Shown: positions 1 through 6,790, counted from the first letter of the stretch. The stretch is 7,616 bases of DNA from Rhodoferax sp. UBA4409 (GCA_002390825.1 DGQR01000042.1:16852-24467), one strand, 5' to 3'. Numbers and translations: made by a program. The notes: generated by a model from the letters alone, not told the origin.

Positions 1-128
1 ACCAACTGGTTTCGCGGAATATCGATGTCGATATTCTTCAGGTTGTGGGTGCGCGCACCCCGCACACTGATGTTTTGCTGCTGCAAAGCGCGGGCGAGAT
101 ATTTACCGTCGTCAGAAGAGGAGTTCAA
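1..128 (-). CDS. uvrA: UvrA, excinuclease ABC subunit A (5' end only)
   Basis: Partial gene: only about 42 N-terminal codons are present and the rest lies beyond the left edge. The minus-strand frame contains SVRGARTHNLKNIDIDIPR, the hallmark start of UvrA just ahead of its first Walker A motif (which lies outside the window). UvrA is the ATP-dependent damage-recognition subunit of cytoplasmic nucleotide excision repair, working with UvrB and UvrC. The start is uncertain. No ATG is in frame nearby; the best choice is a TTG at 128, giving an N-terminal extension of about 17 residues (MNSSSDDGKYLARALQQQ) before the family core. A second TTG lies about 12 codons further in. The frame stays open upstream of 128, so an earlier start is possible. 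It is divergent from the MFS gene. I see no LexA-like CTG-N10-CAG box in the spacer, although uvrA is SOS-regulated in many bacteria. Identity is secure; the start is not. Confidence 0.9.
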   Translation of the reverse strand, partial: MNSSSDDGKYLARALQQQNISVRGARTHNLKNIDIDIPRNQL

Positions 129-157
129 GAGAGTGGCCGCCGGAAGAGTAACCCGCC

Positions 158-187
158 ATGATAGACAATGTCGGGCTGTGGCGTCAC
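158..187 (-). promoter_or_regulatory. Possible sigma-70 promoter for uvrA
   Basis: On the minus strand a GTGACG (187-182, 4 of 6 matches to TTGACA) is followed after 18 nt by TATCAT (163-158, 4-5 of 6 matches to TATAAT). This would start transcription near 151, about 23 nt before the chosen TTG start of uvrA. It is a consensus match only and would not be surprising by chance. Confidence 0.28.
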
Positions 188-220
188 CCTCCGGTTTCTG
201 CCGCCCTTTAACGCTTGAGA

Positions 221-1447
221 GTGACCGATTTGTCCGTCCCCACTGATTCCGACACCACCATGACCCCGCTGGAGCGGCGCTCCAGCGCATCGCTGGCACT
301 GATTTTTGCGTTGCGGATGCTGGGGCTTTTTCTGGTGCTCCCGGTATTCGCGTTGGAAGCCCGCAAATACCCCGGTGGGGACGATGCGGCGCTGGTGGGG
401 ATTGCGATGGGCGTATACGGCTTGACGCAGGGCTTGTTGCAGATTCCCTTCGGCATTGCTTCTGACCGGTTCGGGCGCAAGCCGGTGATGGTGGTTGGAT
501 TGCTGGTGTTTGCGCTCGGGAGTGCTGTGGCCGCGTGGGCGCCCACTCTAGAGTGGCTAGTAGCCGGCCGGGCAGTTCAAGGCGCCGGGGCTATCTCCGC
601 AGCGGTGACTGCCTTGTTGGCAGACCAGACCCGGGACATCGTGCGCACCAAAGCCATGGCCTTGGTGGGTGCGAGTATCGGGTTGATGTTTGCCGTGTCT
701 CTGGTGCTGTCCCCCTTGCTCGCGGCCAACATCGGCTTGCACGGCTTGTTTGCCCTGACCTCCGCGTTGGCGCTGGGTGGGGTCGCGGTGGTGATCTGGT
801 GGGTACCGCCAGCGCCACTGCAGCAGGTTGACCAAGCCAGAAGCGGTGTGCTCGCCGTGCTGCGCCACCCGGCTTTGCTGAGATTGGATTTTGGTGTTTT
901 TGTACTCCATGCGGTGCAGCTGGCCATGTGGGTGGCGCTGCCTGCCATGTTGGTGCAAGCGGGATTGGTGCGCGATCAACATTGGCAGGTATATCTGCCG
1001 GCGGTGTTGGCCTCGTTCTTCGTCATGGGGGCCACCCTCTTTCCGCTCGAGAAAAAAGGCTATCTGCGTGCGGTGTTTTTGTCCGCCATCGGGCTGATTG
1101 CGGTGGTGCAAGTTGCGTTGTGGCTGCTCACCCAAGCCGGGCCCAGTGTCTGGACCATGGGTCTGGTGTTGTTTGTGTTTTTTTGCGGCTTCAATGTGCT
1201 GGAGGCCAGTCAGCCCAGCTTGGCCTCGAAGGCGGCGCCAGCGTCGGCCCGTGGTGCGGCACTGGGGGTTTACAACACTTTGCAGTCCCTGGGTTTCTTT
1301 GCTGGGGGTGCTTTGGGCGGCTGGTTGGTCAAGTCCGCCGGGGCTCAGGCCTTGTTTGTGGCCAGTGGTGGCGCCATGGTGGCATGGCTGCTCGTCGCAT
1401 GGCGAATGGAGGCGCCTGCCGCTAAACCTGCGGCAAAGGCTGGATAA
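221..1447 (+). CDS. Major facilitator superfamily transporter (YajR-like, without the YAM domain)
   Basis: Inner-membrane secondary transporter of about 395-410 residues, highly hydrophobic, with roughly 12 predicted membrane segments. The first segment follows RRSSASLALIFALRMLGLF. MFS motif A is visible in the loop between helices 2 and 3 as GIASDRFGRK (about residues 78-87). The RMLGLFLVLPVFALEA start and GLTQGLLQIPFG are typical of the bacterial MFS group near YajR and drug/sugar-efflux permeases, but the C-terminal cytoplasmic YAM domain of YajR is absent: the protein stops shortly after helix 12 with a short Ala/Lys tail. The substrate cannot be told from sequence. Starts in frame are TTG 215, GTG 221 and ATG 260; none has a clear ribosome-binding site. 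I list GTG 221; ATG 260 is a real alternative and gives the compact MTPLERR start. It is divergent from uvrA and 24 nt upstream of ssb, so the two may be cotranscribed. Confidence 0.9.
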   Translation: MTDLSVPTDSDTTMTPLERRSSASLALIFALRMLGLFLVLPVFALEARKYPGGDDAALVGIAMGVYGLTQGLLQIPFGIASDRFGRKPVMVVGLLVFALGSAVAAWAPTLEWLVAGRAVQGAGAISAAVTALLADQTRDIVRTKAMALVGASIGLMFAVSLVLSPLLAANIGLHGLFALTSALALGGVAVVIWWVPPAPLQQVDQARSGVLAVLRHPALLRLDFGVFVLHAVQLAMWVALPAMLVQAGLVRDQHWQVYLPAVLASFFVMGATLFPLEKKGYLRAVFLSAIGLIAVVQVALWLLTQAGPSVWTMGLVLFVFFCGFNVLEASQPSLASKAAPASARGAALGVYNTLQSLGFFAGGALGGWLVKSAGAQALFVASGGAMVAWLLVAWRMEAPAAKPAAKAG

Positions 1448-1471
1448 TCAGCGACTAATCTGGAGAAAACC

Positions 1472-1972
1472 ATGGCATCCGTCAATAAAGTCATTCTGGT
1501 CGGCAATTGCGGCCGCGATCCTGAAATCCGCTACTTGCCCTCCGGTCAGGCGGTGGCGAACGTCAGTGTGGCAACCAGTAGTCGTCGCAAAGACCGAAAT
1601 ACGGGCGAAACCGTAGAAGATACCCAATGGCACCGTGTGACGTTTTATGACCGCTTGGCAGAAATCGCCGGTGAGTACGTTAAAAAAGGCCGCCCGATCT
1701 ATGTCGAAGGGCGGTTGAAATACGGCAAATACACCGACCAGTCTGGTATTGAAAAGAATACGGTCGATATCGTGGCTACCGAGCTGCAATTGTTGGGTGG
1801 TCGTGAAGGCATGGGCGGCCCTTCGGATGCGGGCGATGAGGGTGGTGCGCCACCACCCCGCCGCATGGCACCGCCCCCGCGCGCTACTGCTCCGGCCCCT
1901 GCGCCTCGCCAGGCGCCGGCGCCGCGCCCGGCCAGCGGCTTTGACGACATGGACGACGATATTCCGTTTTAA
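1472..1972 (+). CDS. ssb: Single-stranded DNA-binding protein SSB
   Basis: A 166-residue SSB, close to the usual length (E. coli 178). Residues 1-110 form the OB fold that binds ssDNA as a homotetramer; the start MASVNKVILVGNCGRDPEIR, the conserved TQWHRV (Trp53) and GRPIYVEGRLK are diagnostic. Residues about 111-155 are a flexible linker rich in Pro, Ala, Gly and Arg. The last residues, DDDIPF, are the acidic-aromatic tip that docks RecQ, PriA, exonuclease I, Pol III chi and other replication and repair partners. The protein coats ssDNA in replication, recombination and repair. The ATG has a good ribosome-binding site (GGAGA at 1462-1466). It lies 24 nt after the MFS gene and is followed by a strong terminator. 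In E. coli ssb is directly divergent from uvrA; here the transporter is inserted between them. Confidence 0.98.
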   Translation: MASVNKVILVGNCGRDPEIRYLPSGQAVANVSVATSSRRKDRNTGETVEDTQWHRVTFYDRLAEIAGEYVKKGRPIYVEGRLKYGKYTDQSGIEKNTVDIVATELQLLGGREGMGGPSDAGDEGGAPPPRRMAPPPRATAPAPAPRQAPAPRPASGFDDMDDDIPF

Positions 1973-2001
1973 GACTCGGTCACCAGAGTTTGGCTTACAA
2001 C

Positions 2002-2016
2002 AGCGGCTCTGCCGCT
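2002..2016 (+). other. Small hairpin just after ssb
   Basis: AGCGGC and GCCGCT are perfect inverted copies around a 3-nt loop (TCT), 30 nt after the ssb stop, followed by TTTGT. It has only a short T run. It may stabilise the 3' end of the ssb mRNA or be a weak first terminator ahead of the strong one at 2031-2058. Confidence 0.35.
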
Positions 2017-2030
2017 TTGTGATGCTCATA

Positions 2031-2058
2031 AAAAAAGCGACCCTCGGGTCGCTTTTTT
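2031..2058. terminator. Bidirectional rho-independent terminator between ssb and the TolC-like gene
   Basis: AAAAAAGCGACC (2031-2042) and GGTCGCTTTTTT (2047-2058) are perfect inverted copies around a 4-nt loop. The GC-rich core GCGACC is followed by six T on the plus strand and, by symmetry, six T on the minus strand. It therefore has the form of an intrinsic terminator in both directions, fitting its place between ssb (stop at 1972) and the converging TolC-like gene (stop at 2075). Confidence 0.9.
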
Positions 2059-2074
2059 CGTGGAGGCCTGCGGC

Positions 2075-3916
2075 TTAAAAGGTGCGGCCTTTGGTGACGG
2101 TTTCCTTCAGGATTTTCCAGGCGCCGTTCGCGTACTCCATCGAGAGTGTTTTCTCAACGGTGTCGCGGTAGTCTTCGGAGCCGTATTCTTGGGTGAAAGA
2201 CACTTCGGTTGTCTTGCCATCGCAGCGTGCGGGGGTGATGTTTTTCAGCACGGTGGAGATTCCACCTTGCTTGCCCACCCGCTTTTTACGCAAGTTTTCC
2301 CACTGCGAACGGCTCAGGCCTTGTGCAGGTACAAAGCTGTCCGAGTACGCGCTGAAATAGCCATTGATGTCTTTGCTATTCCACGATGCAATCCATTTTT
2401 CAACGGAAGGTGCCACCGCATCACACAAAGCCTTGTTGGGTGCAGCAGGTGCCACGGGCACTGGTAGGGGCGCCGGTGCCGGGACGACCGCAGCTACGGG
2501 TGTCGCCAAGGTGGGTTTTGGCAACGTGCTCTTGTCTAGAACGATGTCGGGGCCCAGGTCACTGGCGCACAGCATCGCGTCGTCGTTGGCGTCGGTGCCA
2601 CCGCTTTGCTCGGGGACGTTGACTTCCAAGGGGCGCAGCTTGAGCGCACTCAGCAAAGTGCCGTTCACTCCCAGAACTCGCGCTTTGGCGAGCGACAGGT
2701 CGTATTCGGCATTGACGAGCGCACGGCGTGCTTGGAAATACTCGTTTTCGGTGTCCAGCAGATCGAGCAATGAGCGTTGGCCGATATCAAATTGCTGGCG
2801 GTAGGCTTCACGCGCCTTGGACGTGGAGAGTTCGTGTTGGCTCAAAAAGCCGATTTGGGACTCGAGCTTTGCCACATCATTCAGCGCGATTCGGGCAGTC
2901 TGGCGCACGTCCCGGCAGACTTTGTCGCGGAGATCGTAAGTGGCGTTGAGCTTGTCTACGTATTGGCGAATGCGAGCTTGGTCAGAGCCGCCGCGGTACA
3001 AGTTGTAGTTCAGCACCAGCTGAACCGCAGAGTCGCGGTAGTCGCCGGTCACTGCGGAGCGGTTTGTCTCAAAACTCTGTGATGCGCGGAACTCCAAGGT
3101 CGGGTAGTTTGCAGCCTTGCGCAATTCAGCATCTGCACGGAATGCGCGAATGTTGGACACCGCACCCAGAAACTCTGGGTTACCGCGTACAGCGTTACCC
3201 ACATAGTTCTCGCGCGCTGGCAACGATGGTGTCAAGTTAGGGATGGGGCTGAGGTCCGCGGCGGGCTGTTCACCAACCAAACGCTGGTAGCGCGAAGAAA
3301 CATCATGCAGGTTGGATGCTTCGGTCAGCCAGTTGGACTCGGCCAGGGCCAAGCGCCCGGAGGCTTGCTCCAAGTCCACCCGACGACCGACACCCGCCTT
3401 GACGCGCGTTTCTAGGCGGGTGTACACATCAAAGTGATTCGCGTAATTTTCTTTGGCGAGCTCGACCAGCTCACGGAAGCGCTGTACATCCAGGTAAGCG
3501 CGTGCTGCTTCCAGGCCAATGTTGTCGCTGCTAGCCAAAAGGTCGTAGTAAGCCGCCATGCGGCTGTAGCCCAGGCGCCGCACATCGCTTGCGGTGGCAA
3601 AGCCGTCAAACAGGGTTTGCCGCAACTGCAAGCTAGCGGTCGAGTTGGAGTACGCGCGATCTCCAGACAAACCGGGGGAGAACGTGGATTTCTCACCAAC
3701 GGTAGCCTCCAAGTCGATCCGCGGCTTGAATCCGCCTTCTGCAACGGCCCGCTCGTTGGAGCTGGCCATCAAGTTCTTGTGCTTGAGTTTGACTTCCGGG
3801 TTTTCAAGGATTGCCTTTTCGACCGCATTGGACAGCTGAGTCGCAGGCTGCGCATTCGAAAAACCGGTGAAAAAAATACTGGCGATTGCAAGAGCTAACG
3901 GAGTGCGATGTGTCAT
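2075..3916 (-). CDS. TolC-family type I secretion outer-membrane protein with a C-terminal NTF2-like domain
   Basis: 613 residues. Residues 1-22 are a signal peptide (cleavage likely after FSNA, before QPA). Residues about 27-215 and 235-425 are the two outer-membrane efflux protein repeats of a TolC trimer; visible marks include KPRIDLEATVGE, LRQTLFDGF, GVGRRVDLEQASGRLALAE, NYNLYRGGSDQARI and GQRSLLDLLDTENEYFQARRA, all close to the LapE/AggA type of TolC. Family members usually end near residue 430-450. Here a Pro/Ala/Val-rich linker (about 440-495) leads to an extra domain at 496-613 (ALCDAVAPSVEKWIASW, then SWNSKDINGYFSAYSDSFVP, and NGAWKILKE near the end), which resembles the NTF2-like/SnoaL fold of Cds6-type C-terminal domains. 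TolC C-termini face the periplasm, so this domain should lie there. By context this is the outer-membrane pore (LapE role) for the RTX adhesin at the right edge. It is divergent from lapG. The ATG at 3916 has no clear ribosome-binding site. Confidence 0.93.
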   Translation of the reverse strand: MTHRTPLALAIASIFFTGFSNAQPATQLSNAVEKAILENPEVKLKHKNLMASSNERAVAEGGFKPRIDLEATVGEKSTFSPGLSGDRAYSNSTASLQLRQTLFDGFATASDVRRLGYSRMAAYYDLLASSDNIGLEAARAYLDVQRFRELVELAKENYANHFDVYTRLETRVKAGVGRRVDLEQASGRLALAESNWLTEASNLHDVSSRYQRLVGEQPAADLSPIPNLTPSLPARENYVGNAVRGNPEFLGAVSNIRAFRADAELRKAANYPTLEFRASQSFETNRSAVTGDYRDSAVQLVLNYNLYRGGSDQARIRQYVDKLNATYDLRDKVCRDVRQTARIALNDVAKLESQIGFLSQHELSTSKAREAYRQQFDIGQRSLLDLLDTENEYFQARRALVNAEYDLSLAKARVLGVNGTLLSALKLRPLEVNVPEQSGGTDANDDAMLCASDLGPDIVLDKSTLPKPTLATPVAAVVPAPAPLPVPVAPAAPNKALCDAVAPSVEKWIASWNSKDINGYFSAYSDSFVPAQGLSRSQWENLRKKRVGKQGGISTVLKNITPARCDGKTTEVSFTQEYGSEDYRDTVEKTLSMEYANGAWKILKETVTKGRTF

Positions 3917-3931
3917 TTTTTTTCAGCTTTA

Positions 3932-3955
3932 CTAGCCTATACCGTAGGTGGCTAG
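3932..3955. promoter_or_regulatory. Bulged inverted repeat upstream of the TolC-like gene (candidate operator or leader hairpin)
   Basis: CTAGCC (3932-3937) and GGCTAG (3950-3955) are perfect inverted copies. With a 3-nt bulge (TAT) the pairing extends by ACC/GGT around a GTA loop, so GGTGGCTAG pairs with CTAGCC plus ACC. The element is 16-39 nt upstream of the start of the TolC-like gene and covers the only faint minus-strand -10 candidate (TATAGG, 3941-3936). It may be an operator for a dimeric regulator or a hairpin in the 5' leader. No regulator family can be named. Confidence 0.3.
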
Positions 3956-4012
3956 GAGAGTCGGGATCAAAAACAAGGCGCTGTTACAAATTTTCACCTG
4001 ATTTGGTCGAGC

Positions 4013-4040
4013 TTGCAATTTTAACCCTTTGGGTCAAAAT
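4013..4040 (+). promoter_or_regulatory. Possible sigma-70 promoter for lapGD
   Basis: TTGCAA (4013-4018) and CAAAAT (4035-4040) lie 16 nt apart, each 4 of 6 to consensus, in an AT-rich stretch about 50 nt upstream of the chosen lapG ATG. An alternative extended -10, TGTGATAAA (4055-4063), has no good -35. The divergent spacer must hold promoters in both directions, but these matches are weak. Confidence 0.25.
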
Positions 4041-4088
4041 GAGACTAGCTATTCTGTGATAAATGCCCGTTTTTTCTATTTTTGCGTA

Positions 4089-4793
4089 ATGAGCATCGCC
4101 TTTAACAAATTAATGGTTTCCGGTGCCAGCAATTTACTGCTTGCGCAACGGCTATTACTTTGGGTGCTTTTGAGCGCTGCGATGTGGAACATTCAGGTCA
4201 GGGCTGGCATTGATGCTGTGCAGGCTTCGTTTTTGCAGCGTTGGGGTGCGCCGGCCCAACCCCGGTTCGATGCATGGCGCAAATTGCTCCCCACGTTGAC
4301 CGATCTGGGGGACACAGAGCGACTTAAGCGCGTCAATAGTTTCGTGAATCAACAGGTGCAGTTCAGCGAAGACACTGCCGTGTGGGGGCAAACAGATTAT
4401 TGGGCGACGCCTGTCGAGACGCTAGGGCGTGGTGCCGGGGATTGCGAAGACTTCGCTATTGCCAAGTACTTCACACTCCTTCAGATCGGTGTGGCGCCCG
4501 ATAAGCTTCGCTTTATCTACGTGCGCGCCAAGACGGGAACGTCTGATGCAACACAAGCGCACATGGTGTTGGCGTTTTATGCCCAGCCGGACGCAGAACC
4601 TTTGGTAATGGATAACTTGGTCGGTGAGATCAAACCGGCCTCGCGCCGCCCGGATTTGGTTCCGGTGTTTAGTTTTAACAGTACGGGCGTTTTTACCGGG
4701 GCCGCGGGCGCGAGCCCTGCCGCCGGAGGAACCGGGCGCTTGTCGCGCTGGGAAGATTTGTTACGCCGGGCTAAAGCCGAAGGCTTTGAGTAA
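4089..4793 (+). CDS. lapG: LapG, periplasmic calcium-dependent cysteine protease that releases the adhesin
   Basis: A 234-residue bacterial transglutaminase-like cysteine protease, the usual length for LapG. The hydrophobic N-terminus LLLWVLLSAAMW followed by QVRA (likely cleavage before GID, about residue 39) is a signal peptide. The catalytic triad is visible: Cys119 in GAGDCEDFAIAKY, His158 in AHMVLAFY and Asp175 in VMDNLVGE. Asp118 and Glu120 flank the cysteine, matching the calcium-binding pair of Pseudomonas LapG. YWATPVETLGRGAGDCED is the family core. In Lap systems the protease cuts after a double-alanine motif near the N-terminus of the giant adhesin and frees it from the cell; LapD holds it inactive. 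The frame is open back to a TTG at 4029, but that adds a non-signal-like leader, so I prefer ATG 4089; ATG 4113 is also possible. No start has a good ribosome-binding site. lapD follows after 23 nt, forming an operon. Confidence 0.95.
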   Translation: MSIAFNKLMVSGASNLLLAQRLLLWVLLSAAMWNIQVRAGIDAVQASFLQRWGAPAQPRFDAWRKLLPTLTDLGDTERLKRVNSFVNQQVQFSEDTAVWGQTDYWATPVETLGRGAGDCEDFAIAKYFTLLQIGVAPDKLRFIYVRAKTGTSDATQAHMVLAFYAQPDAEPLVMDNLVGEIKPASRRPDLVPVFSFNSTGVFTGAAGASPAAGGTGRLSRWEDLLRRAKAEGFE

Positions 4794-4800
4794 TTTAGTA

Positions 4801-4810
4801 GGAAGAGGAA
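4801..4810 (+). promoter_or_regulatory. Ribosome-binding site of lapD
   Basis: GGAAGAGGAA ends 6 nt before the ATG at 4817. This is the one strong Shine-Dalgarno sequence in the lap operon; lapG upstream has none, suggesting that LapD may be translated better than the protease it restrains. Confidence 0.7.
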
Positions 4811-4816
4811 ACACCC

Positions 4817-6742
4817 ATGTCTATGTACCGACAACTGTGGCTGGCGATCATTGCCAGCATGTTGCTGGCCCTTGGTGGGGGCCTGTTGGCATCACTGCTC
4901 TCGGCGCGGGGCTATCTGGAGTCGCAATTGGCGATCAAGAATACCGACAATGCCACTGCGCTGGCGCTTGCTTTAAGCCAGAGTGATCCGGATCCTGTGA
5001 GTGTGGATTTGGTGTCAGCATCTTTATTTGATAGCGGTCACTACCAACTTGTGCGTGTGCTGGACCCGACAGGCAATGTGATTTCAGAGCGGGTTGCTCC
5101 ACAGGGAGAGTTCGATGCACCCGCATGGTTTGCGGCATTGCTTCCGATTCAATCAGCTCCGGGGCAGGCGCAGATATCCAATGGCTGGAAGCAGTTCGGC
5201 ACGGTTACGCTGATCAGCCATAGCCGTTTTGCATATGGCGCTTTATGGAAAAGTGCGTGTGACATGACACTGGCACTTGCTTTAGCGGGCTTGGTGGGCG
5301 GCTGGCTGGGGAGCTCGGTATTGGGGCGCTTGCGGCGACCCTTGGATACGGTGATCGAACAAGCGACGGCTATTACGCAGCGACGCTTCGTTACGGTAGA
5401 GGAGCCCAAGGTACCTGAGCTGAAGCAGCTGGCCAGCGCAATGAATGCAACGGTCGGGCGCCTGAAGTCGATGTTTGATGATGAAGCCCTTCGGCTTGAG
5501 CAAGTCAGGCAGGAGGCTAATTTTGATAACTTGACTGGATTGGCTAATCGCGCTTATTTCATGGCGCGATTGCGTCAAAGCATGGATGCGGAAGACTCCT
5601 CAGGTGGCTTGCTGTTGATGGTGCGTTTGGCGGATCTGGCAGGTATCAATCGGCGTCTGGGGCGTGCAGCAACGGACGACTTCTTGAAGTTGACCGGACA
5701 TGTCCTCAAGCGGGTAGCCGAAGCCCATTCAGAGAGCGTGCCTGCCCGACTTAACGGTGCTGATTTTGCGCTTTTGGTGCCAGCCAATGTGGAGGGGCAA
5801 GAGCTCGCAAGCCGACTCATCCAGGTACTGATCAAAGAGGCTGCGCCCTTTGTGGAGGGCGGTAATACAGGGGCAGTGGGTTACGGACGGTTCAGCCAAG
5901 GCGAAAACATCGGCGAGCTTCTGGCGCGGATCGACAGTGCGCTGGCGACTGCAGAGGCCTCCCAGGCGAACAGTGTTCAAGAGGCTCGCGTATCGACAGA
6001 TGATGATTTGCCACGTACTGCAGACCAGTGGGCCATCATGATCCGACGTGCTTTGGAGCATGGCTGGGTGCGCCTCATTTCTTTCCCCGTAATGACCATG
6101 TCTGGCGGCCTATCGCACCGCGAGTGCCCTTTGCGCTTGATGTTTGACGAGCGCGGAGAGTGGTTGCCGGCCGGGCGTTTTTTACCGATTGCAGAGCGAC
6201 TGAAGTTGACCGCCGATTTGGACCTCAAGGCGGTGGAGCTTGGATTGCAAGATCTTGCGCGGACGCCTGCGCTTCCGGGCTTGGCCATCAATCTCTCCGC
6301 GAGCTCCTTGGATGACCGTTCCTTCATCCCGAAGTTAATTGCTTTGGTTCGCCAAAGTGCAGGAGCCGCTGATCGGCTCTGGCTTGAAGTGGCAGAAGAA
6401 GGGGCCTTTAAGCATTTGGATGCATTCCGGGCGCTATGTCCGCAACTGAAGTTGCATGGCTGCCACGTGGGTTTAGAGCACTTTGGCCACCGCTTCAGTC
6501 AAATTGGGCAGTTACATGACTTGGGACTCGACTATTTAAAGGTGGACTCCAGTTTCGTCCGGGGTGTTGATTCCAACGCAGGCAACGCAGCCTTCTTGAA
6601 AGGTCTTTGCGGTATTGCTCACAACATTGGACTCGTGGTGTTGGCTGAGGGTGTTTCGACTGATGCTGAGATCGACGCGTTGAAGGCCTTGGGCTTTGAT
6701 GGCGCAACCGGGCCTGCAGTGAAGGACGTTCCCTCTGCTTGA
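4817..6742 (+). CDS. lapD: LapD, inner-membrane c-di-GMP receptor controlling LapG
   Basis: 641 residues, the usual LapD size (about 648 in Pseudomonas). Order of parts: TM1 about 7-29; periplasmic LapD/MoxY N-terminal domain about 30-146; TM2 about 148-168; HAMP and signalling helix about 169-236; GGDEF about 237-385; EAL about 400-641. Trp124 in SNGWKQFG matches the GW loop tryptophan that grips LapG. Both enzyme domains look dead: the GGDEF signature reads NGADF (313-317), and no RxxD inhibitory site precedes it. EAL reads ECP (436-438), and the DDFG metal-site motif is LEHFG (553-557). Retained features such as NLSASS, DYLKVDSSFVRG, LAEGVS and the C-terminal GATGPAV fit c-di-GMP binding without turnover. 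When c-di-GMP is bound in the cytoplasm, the periplasmic domain sequesters LapG and the adhesin stays on the surface. Second gene of the lapG operon. Confidence 0.95.
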   Translation: MSMYRQLWLAIIASMLLALGGGLLASLLSARGYLESQLAIKNTDNATALALALSQSDPDPVSVDLVSASLFDSGHYQLVRVLDPTGNVISERVAPQGEFDAPAWFAALLPIQSAPGQAQISNGWKQFGTVTLISHSRFAYGALWKSACDMTLALALAGLVGGWLGSSVLGRLRRPLDTVIEQATAITQRRFVTVEEPKVPELKQLASAMNATVGRLKSMFDDEALRLEQVRQEANFDNLTGLANRAYFMARLRQSMDAEDSSGGLLLMVRLADLAGINRRLGRAATDDFLKLTGHVLKRVAEAHSESVPARLNGADFALLVPANVEGQELASRLIQVLIKEAAPFVEGGNTGAVGYGRFSQGENIGELLARIDSALATAEASQANSVQEARVSTDDDLPRTADQWAIMIRRALEHGWVRLISFPVMTMSGGLSHRECPLRLMFDERGEWLPAGRFLPIAERLKLTADLDLKAVELGLQDLARTPALPGLAINLSASSLDDRSFIPKLIALVRQSAGAADRLWLEVAEEGAFKHLDAFRALCPQLKLHGCHVGLEHFGHRFSQIGQLHDLGLDYLKVDSSFVRGVDSNAGNAAFLKGLCGIAHNIGLVVLAEGVSTDAEIDALKALGFDGATGPAVKDVPSA

Positions 6743-6756
6743 TTGCCATCCGCAGT

Positions 6757-6790
6757 GGTGCATGTCGCTTTAGGGCGCAGCACCTCTCTT
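6757..6790 (+). terminator. Weak terminator candidate after lapD
   Basis: GGTGC (6757-6761) pairs with GCACC (6780-6784), and inner CGC (6766-6768) with GCG (6775-6777), with small internal loops, followed by TCTCTT. It begins 15 nt after the lapD stop, the right place for the end of the lapGD transcript, but the stem is interrupted and the T run is poor. Confidence 0.25.

Noticed and set aside
129..220. LexA (SOS) box in the uvrA-MFS spacer
   Set aside because: I searched the spacer by eye for CTG-N10-CAG-type dyads and found none.
557..1135. 192-codon minus-strand ORF opposite the MFS gene
   Set aside because: Its composition (very rich in Gln, His, Arg and Gly) is what the complement of a GC-rich membrane-protein gene gives; the plus strand encodes a clear transporter.
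1448..2029. 193-codon minus-strand ORF opposite ssb
   Set aside because: It is antisense to a certain ssb gene, Arg-rich with low-complexity composition mirroring the Pro/Ala linker, and has no ribosome-binding site or family resemblance.
4029..4088. TTG 4029 as the lapG start
   Set aside because: The added 20 residues are not signal-like, have no ribosome-binding site and would put charged and polar residues before the export signal; ATG 4089 gives a normal LapG length.
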